This document shows positions 34,930 to 34,960 of a DNA stretch of 34,960 nucleotides, piece after piece. A program made the translations under genes and the position numbers. Position 1 is the stretch's first letter. Every line of letters begins with the position of its first letter. The DNA is from Acidobacteriota bacterium (GTDB taxonomy: Bacteria; Acidobacteriota; Blastocatellia; RBC074), in NCBI GenBank assembly GCA_019639255.1, contig JAHBSF010000062.1, positions 1-34,960 of the forward strand, given 5' to 3'. The notes beneath the pieces are model-generated. The model was not told where the DNA came from and made no database searches. It saw nothing but the letters and a program-made list of their open reading frames with translations.

Positions 34930-34960
34930 TACTCTTCCAATCAAGTTCTTTCAGTTTTTT

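Overview
The window (about 35 kb, moderately GC-rich) looks like chromosome from an acidobacterium, probably of the Blastocatellia/Pyrinomonadaceae type. This rests on gene content alone. It holds an Oar-like TonB-dependent receptor with an N-terminal carboxypeptidase-regulatory domain, an 800-residue MacB/FtsX permease of the acidobacterial duplicated orphan permease (ADOP) type, a Ser/Thr kinase fused to a TolB-like propeller, several SpoIIE-type phosphatases, and an arginine decarboxylase next to a deoxyhypusine-synthase-like enzyme. No rRNA, tRNA or CRISPR array was seen.

Layout. 1-5.6 kb: rlmN, a divergent membrane-anchored propeller-like protein, and the TonB receptor. 5.9-9.1 kb: a polyamine operon (speA, then the deoxyhypusine-synthase-like gene). 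9.1-11.9 kb: a Cys-rich putative zinc-ribbon protein, an ArsR-family regulator and, divergent from it, a CstB-like persulfide dioxygenase/rhodanese. 11.9-17.8 kb: an outer-membrane-type protein, a ChbG/HpnK-type deacetylase, a GMC oxidoreductase and, divergent from that, a di-haem cytochrome c peroxidase. 17.9-20.3 kb: the ADOP permease. 20.3-22.1 kb: a stack of nested inverted repeats interrupted by a decayed IS4-family element. 22.1-33.9 kb: a co-oriented signalling block transcribed leftwards: two membrane SpoIIE-type phosphatases (one with a substituted metal ligand), an RsbV-like STAS protein, an RsbW-like kinase, a GAF-SpoIIE phosphatase, a Ser/Thr kinase-propeller and a secreted LecA-like protein. 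34.1-34.8 kb: sdhB, whose sdhA partner would lie beyond the right edge.

The signalling block reads as a partner-switching module. The phosphatases would dephosphorylate the STAS antagonist, which would then sequester the RsbW-like kinase and release an unseen target. No sigma factor is encoded here.

The most unusual layer is non-coding. A 93-bp palindromic element with 21-bp arms occurs five times at exactly the same length. There are also three degenerate or half copies and one copy split by insertions. Every copy whose orientation can be read points the same way on the chromosome, whichever way the neighbouring genes are transcribed. In several places it supplies or overlaps stop codons. 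Other palindrome families (59-bp and 29-bp arms, a CGCGGAATAC class, a TACAGCAG/TTCAG class) and a 7-bp CTCAGCA tandem repeat fill most of the remaining intergenic space.
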